Source: Glycine soja
Lineage: Eukaryota > Streptophyta > Magnoliopsida > Fabales > Fabaceae
Length of the DNA stretch: 64,000 nt
Direction: 5' to 3'
NCBI RefSeq assembly: GCF_004193775.1
Contig: NC_041018.1
Location: forward strand, 34,726,913 to 34,790,912
In this document: positions 46,080 to 56,432 of the stretch, one piece after another
Position numbering within the stretch: the stretch's first letter is position 1
How the letters are laid out: every line of letters starts with the position of its first letter
The notes under the pieces: model-generated
What the model was told of the DNA's origin: nothing
The model's input: the letters and a program-made list of their open reading frames with translations, nothing else
Database searches by the model: none
Made by a program: the position numbers and the translations under genes

Positions 46080-48690
46080 AAATAAAAAGGCGGAGATGAA
46101 GAGATTTATTGTAGCCTACTTCAGTACACCTAGTACTGAATTTTATACATAATATATTTGATTTTTGCCGTGCAAAAAAAACAACAAAGGAAGGGTAAAT
46201 GCTGAGACCTCTTCCAAGAGGTGCAGCATACATGTACTTAAGTTATGGGCTATAGCTGGTCCACAATACCATCCTCTAATTTCATCTTTTGAACCACAAT
46301 TGTGTTTAAACTATACTTGTACCTATAGTACCTGTGGTACTCTGGTAATTGTATGATATTGGCACAAAAAGACATAATAAACATCATACTAGACAGCTCA
46401 AAAGAACAATTACACCGCATGAATATCAAGGCATTAAACGCATACATGTTTTCAGGCATCATACATGTTTGTCATTTGTGGAATTTAAAAAACATATTTT
46501 AAACTATTACTACAAACAATAAACACACCTGCAAATAATTAAAAGAGTTCTTTGGTGATTCTTTGGTGCCTGATTCAGCCTGAAAAATAATAAGACTTTC
46601 GTCAATCAACCGCATCTATGACAAACATTTGTGTAATATGTAGAAAATAATTTGTGGCAATCAACTTCATATTATAAAGAATTAAATTGCAAGTGGCTCA
46701 CTAATGTTTGCTTCTATAATTTCTTCTCAATTGTAAGGTTCTTCCCCAGTTTTAATAACCTTGAATTCAGCACATGGTTGACTTCAAATTTCAGAGGTCT
46801 ATTTTTGCATGTTTCATATCAGGCCTTGCTGTATATGTATAATTTTTTTAAAAAAATAAACCTATCCACCACATTTAATGATATGATAAATTGGGAAATA
46901 CGTAGTGGCACACATGGTTTTCGTAAAAGGAAGGACCCCATGATGGCATACTTACTTGAAAAAGTATCTGTGTTTGTCTGCTTGACAAATATAGATAGAG
47001 TGATAGACCCGCTGAGATATGTTCTAAAGTTTGACTAATGACTTGAATATATGAAAGGACTAATAAAGAATAAACTGAACCAATACGAAAAAAAACTGCA
47101 AATATAAACTGTAACTACTAAAAACTAGTCAGACAGGTTTCGATTTTTTTAAATAAAAAGAATTTACTCAGACAACGCCATTTTACAATACTTTTTCAAG
47201 CGGCTAAATAACATTGTTGTAAATAATGTCATGTGTGAACTTAATTTTGAACGTAATTATAATGGTACAAACTTGTGAATGGAATGTCTATTACTGATAG
47301 TGTGTAATGTTATTATATAATTTGAGTATAAGTGAATATCACTTTACTAGTTCGACTACTATTTGTGTAACTTTTTAAATTTTTTAGCATATAATGTAAT
47401 ATAAATTACTTAATTTATATCTATAAATTTCATAATAGTGGTTATTCCACTATCTACTATCCTACTATACCAGTTATGGGGTCAAATGCTCTGCATCAGT
47501 ATTGAGGAATTGATAATGATGCTACAACTCTCATTGACCATATTAGCCCAGAAAGGGAGCTTGGACTAGCCTAGCCTGACTCTAAAGGGTGAAGGTTCCA
47601 TCTCATGGGGTTAAACTGCTGGTATATTGATGGAAAATTTAATGGGAGCTTAAATTGTGACCAGTCCTGATATCAATTGGTGGGAGGTATTGGTTTGATT
47701 GAGTTTGGGATATTGTTGAAAATCAAACTATTGTTCTTATGGAATTAGAGGTCAATTTGCTTTGTTAATAGGGAAGAAACATTTATCAGGCTGGAGGGGT
47801 AGACAAGTGAATGTGCAACGGGATGGGTTGAGGTTGAGTATATTTTGGATTCTATATCCAAATGATGCAAAGCCCCAAGCTGTTTACTCAACAGAGGCAA
47901 TGGAGCCTCATAGGGGGCACATCAGGTTTGACTGAGTTATATCCGAGTGCCATGGTACACAGTCCTTGAAGCTCTGAACTCAGATGGAGCTTCATAAGGG
48001 GCCATATCATGCTTAGTCAAGACATATCTGGACGGTACACTAATCAAATGGTTTTTTTCCCTAAAATACCAGAGAATGGAGTTCTTGCTCATAGTAATGC
48101 TACCACGAATAAGAATCCAAGGAATGTAATTAGAAACCTTGAAACAAACACCCCCTTAGATCTTGGGAAAAAACTGTAACAAATGAATGAAATTAGAAAT
48201 CAAGGAATGTCTATTTTTCCTTGATTACTAATATCAGCCTCTATTAAATAAAATTTGATTGCATCATGCAAAGAAGGATTGGTGTAACAGAGAAGTGCAA
48301 GAAGGAAAGCTTTTAGAACCAAATTGTCATACAAGGATGTGAGAAAATGGGCTTGAAAGTAGAGTCTGTGGCTATAAATTCCTCAGCAGATCGCTTGAAA
48401 AAGAAGTGGTTAGGAGTGATTGTTGCAGCAAGTTGGAGGACTAAGGTAACAAAGAAACTCCAAATTCAATACAAGGTAACCATCTCAGCATGTGGCTCTC
48501 TCAACACTCGTCCTCTAATGATTTCTACTGGACTAGTATGCTACGAAGACATAATTTGCACCAACAAAATAATTAACTAGAAAGTAAAAGTTTCCAGTGC
48601 AAACCTCCTATCATTTATGCTAAAACACAGTGCATGATCCCATCTTCGCCATCAGTCCGTGACAACTAAGAATCCAACGAGCCTGAAGGT
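46080..48690. other. Unassigned stretch
   Basis: Several short open frames exist (for example 46652-47038 and 48347-48580) but none resembles a family I know. The stretch could be CACTA 5' region, captured DNA or host intergenic DNA. Confidence 0.4.
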
Positions 48691-48693
48691 GTT

Positions 48694-49978
48694 TTGGGCC
48701 CTAAGGTTATGGGCCGATCTGAATCTGTCACAAAGGTCTATGTTAGAAGAAAAGTGGTGCTGGCTAGTAGGGGACAGGCCCAATATCCTAAGAGTCCAAC
48801 TGTGAACTCAGTTACGGGCTTACAATCTGTTTGCATACCTTCAGATCAAGAAGAGGAACTGGAAAGGCAATATGCCCTGGTAAAAGACCTGGAATTGACC
48901 CATGGGGGTGCTGCTTCGAAGGTCCAGCAGTTCATGAAGGACATGGACACCAGAGATAACAAAATGGCAGTTGAGATGGGCATTAAAAAGCAGCTGTTAT
49001 GATCATCCTTTCTTATAATTCAAGAGGTTTGGGGATAAAGTAAATTTCTGGAAAGACAAATGGCTAGGGGAGGATTATACTCTCCAACAGAAATACAATC
49101 AGGTCTTTGTCATCAATGAACAACAAGCTGATCTCATTTCAATGATGGGGAATTTTGACCAGGACAGGTGGAGGTGGAACTTCAAGTGGCAAAGGAATCT
49201 GTTTGATTATGAGAGTGATCAAGCTGTGAATTTTATGGAGGAGATCAATTCCATACACATTCAGAGATATGTTAAAGATGTCATGTTATGGAAAGTTGAC
49301 CCTAGTGGGGTGTATACCACTAAGTCTGCTTATAAATTACTGATAACACCTTCTACACCAGCCTCGGATAGGAGAACATCACAATTACTATGGCATATGA
49401 AAATTCCTCCAAAAGATGCAGTTTTCACTTGGAAGCTTTTAAGAGACAGACTCCCCACTAGAGCTAATCTCAAAGGAGAGGGGTGATCATTCAGGATATT
49501 GCTTGTCCTTTATGTGGTGATGAACAAGAGGAGGTGGGCATCTATTTTTCAATTGCAAGAAGATAGTAGGGCTATGGTGGGAGTCCATGAGCTGGATTCA
49601 GGCTATGGGACCTCTCCCAGCTTCTCCAATGGACCATTTTCTTCAATTTTGTGATGGTTTTGGAGCAGAGAAAAATCATAGTACTTGCTGTGGATGGTGG
49701 GTTGCTTTGACAAGTACTATATGGAAGCATAGGAACTTCCTCATTTTCCAGGACAAACCTTTCGAGCCGCAGAAGGTCATGGAAGATGCTATGTTCTCAA
49801 TTTGGTCTTGGTTAAAGGCTAGACAAAAAGGCTACAACATCAGTTTTAACCATTGGTCTTCCAACATCTTGGAATCCTTTGGTTAACCTGTATGGGATAA
49901 CCTTTTTAGTTGGGATAGCTTGGGCTTTTTGGAGGGCAGCACCACTGGTGCCTTGTATTTCCTATATCTAGTACCAAC
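48694..49978 (+). mobile_element. Internally deleted LINE fragment (zf-RVT end)
   Basis: A frame at 48694-49002 (VTKVYVRRKVV, EEELERQYALVKDLELTHGG) looks like a LINE N-terminal region. It is followed almost directly by RT C-terminal sequence: KFWKDKWLGEDY in shifted frame near 49040, WRWNFKWQRNLFDYE, GVYTTKSAYKLL, KDAVFTWKLLRDRLPTRANL (49142-49486), then WWVALTSTIWKHRNFLIF (49587-49886). Endonuclease and RT are absent. It is a different copy from 37009-38427. The 3' untranslated region ends abruptly where the LTR begins at 49979, without poly(A). Confidence 0.82.
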
Positions 49979-52041
49979 TGTCATACCCTAATTTCTTCCG
50001 GGGACCATTGTTTGATGGCATGCAACCTTCGCTTGACCGCTTCGAGGAACTTGACACCCATCGTTAAGCAATCCGTGAAATTCTGCGACATGTCGGGAAT
50101 CGAAAGGAAACATTATTGCGCAATCCGTAAAGTTCCGTAACATTCCAGAAGCCGAAGAGGGGGTTGTTGCGTAATCCGTAAAGTTTTGTGACATTACAGA
50201 AAGAAAACAAGTATCGCTACGTAATCCGTAAGGTTTCGTAACGTTACAGAAAAAGAATCAGCAAAGAAGGTGGGGTGAACTTATCAAGATAGGGGTGTAA
50301 ATAGCAATTCGAATATAGGCCCTTCCGAAACATTTTGGAAGTTGGGTTGCTTAAGGAGGAAGCAACTGGGCGGCAAGCTCCTCCACGTTTTTGAAAAATG
50401 GTTTTCGGGGCTTCCGTGGCTTCCGGGGCTTCTGTAATGCTTCCGTAAAATTTCCGAAAACCTTGGGTAAGCATATTCCACTTAACATTGGTGAAAGGGA
50501 AGAGAAAAAAAAGATGAAATTTAAGTCATATATGCTTCCGTAACTTTTTTGTAAATTACGAAAGAAGGTGGGGTGAACTTATCAAGATAGGGGTGTAAAT
50601 AGCAATTTGAGTGTAGGCCCTTCTGGAACATTTTGGAAATTGGGTTGCTTAAGGAGAAAGCAACAGGGCGGCAAGCTCCTCCACGTTTTTGAAAAATGGT
50701 TTCCGGGGCTTCCGTGGCTTCCGTAATGCTTCCGTAAAATTTCCGAAAACCTTGGGTAAGCATATTCCACTTAACATTGGTGAAAGGGAAGAGAAAAAAG
50801 ATGAAAATCAAATCCGAAACACTTCCGTAAGGATTCCGTAAAATACGAAAAGGGGGTGAACTTAGTAGTTCGGGTGCACTTAGAAATCTTCTTTATTAAG
50901 TCTTTGGGCGGCAAGCACCTCCCTTTTTTCCTATAAATAGGGGAGGGGGGAGCTGTTTCAAAATGTTCAAGACCCCTTGGCTATGCATTTCGGCTATTTT
51001 GGGCAAAAAAACACGTTTTCGTGAAGAAAAATCGAGTCGAAGTGCTTCCGTAACGCTTCCATAAGCGATTCTGTGGAAATTCTTCATCGTTCTTCATCGT
51101 TCTTCACCGTTCTTCATCCGTTCTTCGTTCGTTCTTCAACGAGTAAGTTTTCGAATTCGAGACTTTCAATTCATTTCTTGTTTTGTGTACTTTCACTTTA
51201 ATTTCGTTTACTTTCAGTTTTCTTTTATTCTGTTTCTAACGTGCATTAACCGTTTATTTAAGCTGTTTTCTCACCTAATAAATGATAAAATGAATTTCAA
51301 CCGATCATTTGTGTTGTAATCTCGTTTAATCACTATTAAAACAAAATCTAACCGATCGTTCACGTTGTAACCACGGTTAAACCAAAAAAAAGCAAAATAA
51401 TAATAAAATAATCAAAATATCCTGAAAAATAATAATAAAATAATCAAAATATCTTCGAATAAAATAATCAAAAAAATCAATCGGACGTTTTTCTTTGGAA
51501 GTTTCCTTGAATGAATTGACTAATAACCAAAGTGAAACTAAGGCTAAAATCAACTCGCAAATCAAGTTTTGTCTGCAAAAATAAAAAAAAAAACTGTTTT
51601 AAGGTCCAACACCTTAAACGGTCCTCTTTGCTTTTATCGGTTAACATGGACCGTTCAAAAGCATAAAATCAACACATCACTTTACTGCCTTTTGAAAGAA
51701 CTACGTAGGTCTGATTTCCTCTTCGATGGAGGGTACGTAGGAGCAAGAGCCCCGCTTTTGTCGACCTCAAAAATAAAAAAGAAATAAAGGTTTAAATACA
51801 TAATTTCACACAATCCTAATCTAAGGCTGTTGTCCTTTGGGACAAACGTGAGAGGTGCTAATACCTTCCTCAAACGTAAATACAACTCCCGAATCTGGAA
51901 TATTCTTCATGACCGGTTTCCTTCGGTTTTTCCGACGTTTTCAACAAATAAACGTTGGTGGCGACTCTGCGCATTTTCCTCCTTTGGAAGACGCACCCGT
52001 GAGCCTTGCCTCGCTCGCCCGCAAAAGGGTAGGTTGCGACA
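49979..52041 (+). repeat. Lone LTR related to the Ogre LTR, no target duplication
   Basis: It starts TGTCATACCC and ends TTGCGACA like the Ogre LTRs and shares their blocks (ACTACGTAGGTCTGATTTCC, CTCAAACGTAAATACAACTC), but it is 2063 bp and clearly diverged. Part of U3 (about 50262-50562) is repeated at 50563-50815. A TATA box (CTATAAATAGGGGAGG) lies near 50931 and a donor GTAAGT at 51143. No gag-pol adjoins it. The flanking 5 bp differ (CCAAC left, ATACT right). Confidence 0.88.
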
Positions 52042-52653
52042 ATACTGTCTTTTTTCCATGTTTAAGTTGGATGAAGCTTGTATTTTTCTCACAGATAGGA
52101 CATGCGTGATGTCCTTTTACACTATATCCACTCAAATTTCCGTATGCTGGAAAATCATTAATGGTACAAAAAACCATAGCACGCAAGGTGAACATTTGTT
52201 GCACATTCGCATCCCACACATGAACCCCGTCTTCCCACAGTTTTCTCAAGTCTTCAATCAAGGGAGCAAGATAGACGTCATTATCATTCCCTAGCTACCT
52301 TGGACTAGCTATTATCACACAAAGCATAATGTACTTTCACTTGATGCACAACCAATGGGGGAGCTTGTAAATCATCAACAAAGCATGCCATGAACTGTGG
52401 TTAGTGCTTAAGCTACCAAAAGGATTCATTCCATCCAAAGCAAGACCAAGCCTAAGGTTTCTTGGGTCTCCACCAAAATCAAGAGACAAATGATCGATTG
52501 CCTTCCATTGTGGAGAATCATCTGGATGTCGAAGAATTCCATCAGTTTTTTTGCCATATGCATGCCATGTAAGGTTTTTTTGCGTCATCTGCATTAGCAA
52601 ACAATCACTTAAACCTTGGTATGATTGGAAGATACCAGCAGACCTTTGCTGGA
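52042..52653 (-). pseudogene. Second CACTA TNP2 fragment
   Basis: The minus strand matches the TNP2 segment at about 42970-43590: DSPQWKAIDHLSLDFGGD, LRLGLALDGMNPFGS, YGNLSGYSVKGHHACPICE. It differs enough to be another copy. A stop and a frameshift occur near 52300-52600. It is cut on the left by the lone LTR and on the right by an LTR start at 52654. Confidence 0.88.
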
Positions 52654-52827
52654 TGTAACGACCCGCCTCGTCGCTACGATATCACCACTCTAAACCGCAA
52701 GAATTTTAATTTTTAAATGAAAACTCCATTAATTTGCTTATGAAAAATGAAAGTAATTTTTTTCTCGATCTACATTCACTAAACAACGCACCATTACTTA
52801 AGTGAATACATACATACATACATATAC

Positions 52828-52860
<33 letters not shown>

Positions 52861-53761
52861 GGTATAGTAACTCAGTACACATCATTCACATAATGGAAAG
52901 TAAATTTGTTCATAAATATAATTAAATTTATGATTTACATCCTTAATTCAACAAAAAGAATTATGGAACCAACTATGGAGGAGTTGATTAACAAAACACA
53001 ACTCTCTCCCAAAATAATCCCAATGTCATCATGTCGGCTCGGGGGCTCCACAGAAGAATCTCACTTCTTGACCCTACTGTTGTCATTCTGCTCCCACGAA
53101 TAAAGGTTCACGATCATCACAGGTACCAACCACATGATACAAAAATTGCGAGGGGTGAGTTTATTATAAAAGAAATTAATACAAAAATCAAATAACCACA
53201 AACATTAATAAATATCAAAAGCTTACACAAGCATTCATTAGTCCAACACACACTCAACAAATAGTCTTCATCCATCCATAGTTCCAATCAATCATGCTCA
53301 GTATGATGCATGCACCTAACCTCAACTCTCAAATGCAATGTGGTACCATCCCCAAGGAAATAGCCTAAGCGTGTCCACACGACACTCTCACTTAGGAAAA
53401 CTAGGCAGTAAGTGTCGAGGTCACCGTGTCGCGCACAGGCAACTCTCCCCCCTCCCCCACAGTGATTAGCCTAAGTCTCAAGGGAGTTCCAATCCGAGTG
53501 ACATGCCCCCAAGTACAAGTATTCCTCCTCATGAGAAACTACAAGTACTTACTGACAAAGTTTATACTATTTTCATGTCATATGAAGTATGAAACATGGG
53601 AACCATCAATGCACTGACCATGGATAATTAAAGATTCTAAGTCATCCCCTCCAGAGATACTTAAAACTCTTTAACCACTATATTTGCCCCACCAGGGATA
53701 TCCAACAAGGTCACTGCACCCCCCATGTACATACACAACATGCATCATCACTATGACATTT
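52654..53761 (+). repeat. Start of a TGTAACG-type LTR (gypsy-like), interrupted by Sire
   Basis: TGTAACGACCCGCCTCGTCG at 52654 is a familiar legume LTR start. It interrupts the TNP2 fragment. A compound TA/CATA microsatellite lies at 52806-52860. The LTR is split at 53766 by the copia insertion and resumes at 61775. No coding region of this element lies in the window, so the superfamily is uncertain. Confidence 0.65.
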
Positions 53762-53766
53762 CCAAC
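53762..53766. repeat. Target-site duplication CCAAC, left of Sire
   Basis: CCAAC precedes the left LTR edge and recurs at 61775-61779 after the right LTR. Confidence 0.93.
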
Positions 53767-54277
53767 TATTAAACAAGTGGCCTCAGATATCTTAAGAAGG
53801 GGGGTTGAATTAAGATATTCCAAACCCTTTGAGAAGTTGTGACTCTTAGAAAGATTTTTCTAAAAATCTTGTCTGGTAATTGATTACAAGTTTTGTGTAA
53901 TCGATTACAGCTTCTTAAAATTTGAATTAAAACGTTTATTAACTGCTGGTAATCGATTACCAAAATTGTGTAATCGATTACACAGCCTAAAATTTAAATT
54001 CAAATTTTTAGTAGCTGTTGTAAAGCATATTTGGCCACTGTTAATCGATTACCAGAGAGTAAATTCTTTAAAAAACACTTTTTAATTTAAATTACTTGGC
54101 CAAACCTTTTGCTAATTCAATTAGGAATTCCCTTCCTAATATACTAGTGATCATCTTGATGTTGTGACTTGTATTCTTGAAGTATTGTCTTTAAGTTAAA
54201 CTTGAAAAGCCCATTTGCATCAATTGCATCATATCATCATGATCATCATCAAAACACCAAAGGCATTTGCATCTACA
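53767..54277 (-). repeat. Sire 3' LTR, internally deleted
   Basis: It is 511 bp against 1090 for the 5' LTR. It lacks the counterpart of about 60745-61302, including the TATA box, with AAAC at both deletion edges. A second, ~20 bp loss joins two neighbouring GTAATCGATTAC copies near 54041. The terminal TG has become TA at 53767. Confidence 0.9.
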
Positions 54278-54293
54278 ATCTCCCCCTTTTTGA
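54278..54293 (-). other. Sire polypurine tract
   Basis: On the minus strand CAAAAAGGGGGAGAT abuts the 3' LTR start TGTAGATGC. Confidence 0.85.
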
Positions 54294-54742
54294 TGATGAC
54301 AATACAAGTCCTGAAATCAAGATTCAAGAGCAAGCAACAAACAATTGTATATATATAAAATTTACGTTTACTCCCCCTATGTTTTGGAATTTCTGATCAC
54401 TTGAGATCACTTGATTTCAAAGTTTGTTAAGCTTTTCTACACCCCATTTTTCTCCCCCTTTGGCAACATCAAAAAACCAAAGAACTCGGGAATCAACACA
54501 AATATAATAATGGAGTAGAAAGATATAAATATCAGAGTACAAGGCATAACCAACCAAACTCACAAATAAGAAATAACCAAACCAGAATCCAAATAATTCA
54601 AAAACTTCAAAACCACATAATGTCAAAGCAGAAAAGTCTAAAATCCAAATACTAAAGTACTTAACATAATAATTTAAACTTCTAAAAGACTGAATAGCCA
54701 AAATACACGGCTTAAAAGAGACATATAATTAGAAACTAAAGT

Positions 54743-55879
54743 CTAAGAAGGCGGAGGTGGTGGTGGAAGATCGAAACTCTGACGAATGTAACCTACATCC
54801 TCTTCAAGCTGTGTGAGGCGAATGTCTATGCCGGCAAAGCGTGTATCTAATGAGTCGAAACGGTCACCAACATAAGAACGAAGACCTCGTAATTCAGAGA
54901 GAACTTCATTCATGAGTGCTGAATCATCGCGCTGAGGAGGAGGTGAAGGAGTACGTTCATCTTGAGGAGGGAGTGCATCCTTCTTCAGCCATTGACCATT
55001 CCGATCTTTACGGTACCCAAAGGAAGTCACGGCACCAGCACCAATTGCAAAGGAACGCTTGACTTGAACAAATGGTTCATCATCAAGTGGAATTTGAAAA
55101 TAACGCAAAAACAGAGTAATCAAATGTGGATAAGGGAGAGGTGCATTGGCTCGTAATGCCTTATGCATTCGGTACCGAACCAAATGGGCCCAGTCGATCT
55201 GACGACCGGTAAGAAAAGTCCACATAAGAATCAAATCCTCCTCAGAGGCCTGTGCTAAATTTGAAGACCGAGGAAGCAAAATTCTAACAATTATATAGTG
55301 CATGATGCGATTATCAAATGTTAATGACCCGGCCAGCAATCTACCGGTCATTTCAGTCTGATCATTGCAGACCATACGGCGAGCATCATGACTCGAATAA
55401 TCAAATTTCCAGTCATCAACAATGGTGCCCTCAAAAGGTGCACCTTGACTGGGTAAATGAGTCAAAGAAAAGAACAATGACTGATCAATGACCATAGGAA
55501 TACCATGCACCTCAAAGATAATAATGCCATCCTGAATTTTTAAATTGCAGTAGAAGACCTTTACAAGTTCAGGATAATATGGCAATTTTAATGACATGAA
55601 ATCAACAAGGCCAGAATTTTGAAACACTTGATAGCAATCAAACATTTCATCATTAAAGAATTCTACGTCTAGGTACTTAGGATCTAAGATGATTCTAGAA
55701 GAAAACTGAGAAAGGTACCGTAGACGCTGATCATCGGAAGAAAACAATGTGGATGATCTTGGAGATGATAAAGATGGATGAATAGGTGTTGTGGATGCTT
55801 CAGATGGTCCGTGGCGGCGATGGGCAGCAGCAGCAGCGGTGGAGGATGATCCCTTTCTCTTCTTCGATGGCTCTGCCAT
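54743..55879 (-). CDS. Sire 3' accessory ORF (putative plant transposon protein domain)
   Basis: This is an intact frame of 378 residues from ATG 55879. The start is basic and Ser/Ala-rich (MAEPSKKRKGSSSTAAAAAH), with KKRK as a possible nuclear signal. The core includes ILDPKYLDVEFF, LPYYPELVKVFYCNLKI, EEDLILMWTFLTGRQIDWAH, LVRYRMHKALRA and LPYPHLITLFLRYFQIPL. The end has a short coiled coil (LSELRGLRSYVGDRFDSLD) and a polyproline tail (FDLPPPPPPS). No signal peptide or clear membrane span is visible, so I do not support an envelope function. It resembles the Ogre ORF at 29858-31117 in size, place and core pattern. The function is unknown. An apparent promoter lies just upstream. Confidence 0.85.
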   Translation of the reverse strand: MAEPSKKRKGSSSTAAAAAHRRHGPSEASTTPIHPSLSSPRSSTLFSSDDQRLRYLSQFSSRIILDPKYLDVEFFNDEMFDCYQVFQNSGLVDFMSLKLPYYPELVKVFYCNLKIQDGIIIFEVHGIPMVIDQSLFFSLTHLPSQGAPFEGTIVDDWKFDYSSHDARRMVCNDQTEMTGRLLAGSLTFDNRIMHYIIVRILLPRSSNLAQASEEDLILMWTFLTGRQIDWAHLVRYRMHKALRANAPLPYPHLITLFLRYFQIPLDDEPFVQVKRSFAIGAGAVTSFGYRKDRNGQWLKKDALPPQDERTPSPPPQRDDSALMNEVLSELRGLRSYVGDRFDSLDTRFAGIDIRLTQLEEDVGYIRQSFDLPPPPPPS

Positions 55880-56060
55880 TTGATGAAGTTTTAGTGGATT
55901 TTAATCGGTGGAAGTGAAAGAGAAGTAAAAAAGAAGAAGATTGGGCTTTACGGGACGCGATTTGGTGAAGATTTGAGTAAGATACGAAGTTTGGAAGATT
56001 TAGGTATGGAGGAGACGTGAGGGGAGGCTGTGGCTGCGCAGCAATTCTAATTTCGTGAGT

Positions 56061-56213
56061 ATTTATAGACGAGGACGAGTTGTAATCGATTACAGGGATT
56101 GGTAATCGATTACAGGACCAATAAGCCTTCTGGTAATCGATTACAGAATGTTGTAATCGATTACAGGCTGCCTGTTCATATGTAATCGATTACACTGGAT
56201 GGTAATCGATTAC
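56061..56213 (-). promoter_or_regulatory. Six GTAATCGATTAC palindromes plus TATA box upstream of Sire 3' ORF
   Basis: Exact GTAATCGATTAC copies occupy 56082-56093, 56102-56113, 56133-56144, 56153-56164, 56182-56193 and 56202-56213. On the minus strand a TATA box (GTCTATAAATACTC, 56060-56070) follows the last copy by about 14 bases, and the ORF ATG is about 180 bases further. The 5' LTR has the same two parts: six copies at 61353-61549, then GTCTATATATATG near 61270. Promoter function is inferred. Confidence 0.65.
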
Positions 56214-56432
56214 TAGAGCCTATCCTAGGCTAGTTTCTTAAGAGAATATCTATGTTTATGCTAAAACACATCCAATATGATTAAATATCACTACTAATGC
56301 ACTTTATTCAATCATTCAATCATTACATACACAAGAAATCATAAATTCTATCATAATAACAAGAATTCAAACAAGATCAATCAAAATAATCTATAAACAA
56401 TCAATCATAAGAGTAAATTAATCAATCAATCC

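Noticed and set aside
48347..48580. Small plus-strand frame of 77 residues
   Set aside because: No recognisable motif and no start or splice context, so I left it as part of an unassigned stretch.
54743..55879. Calling the Sire 3' ORF an envelope gene
   Set aside because: No signal peptide, no membrane anchor and a basic, proline-tailed architecture are seen. Place alone does not support an envelope role.
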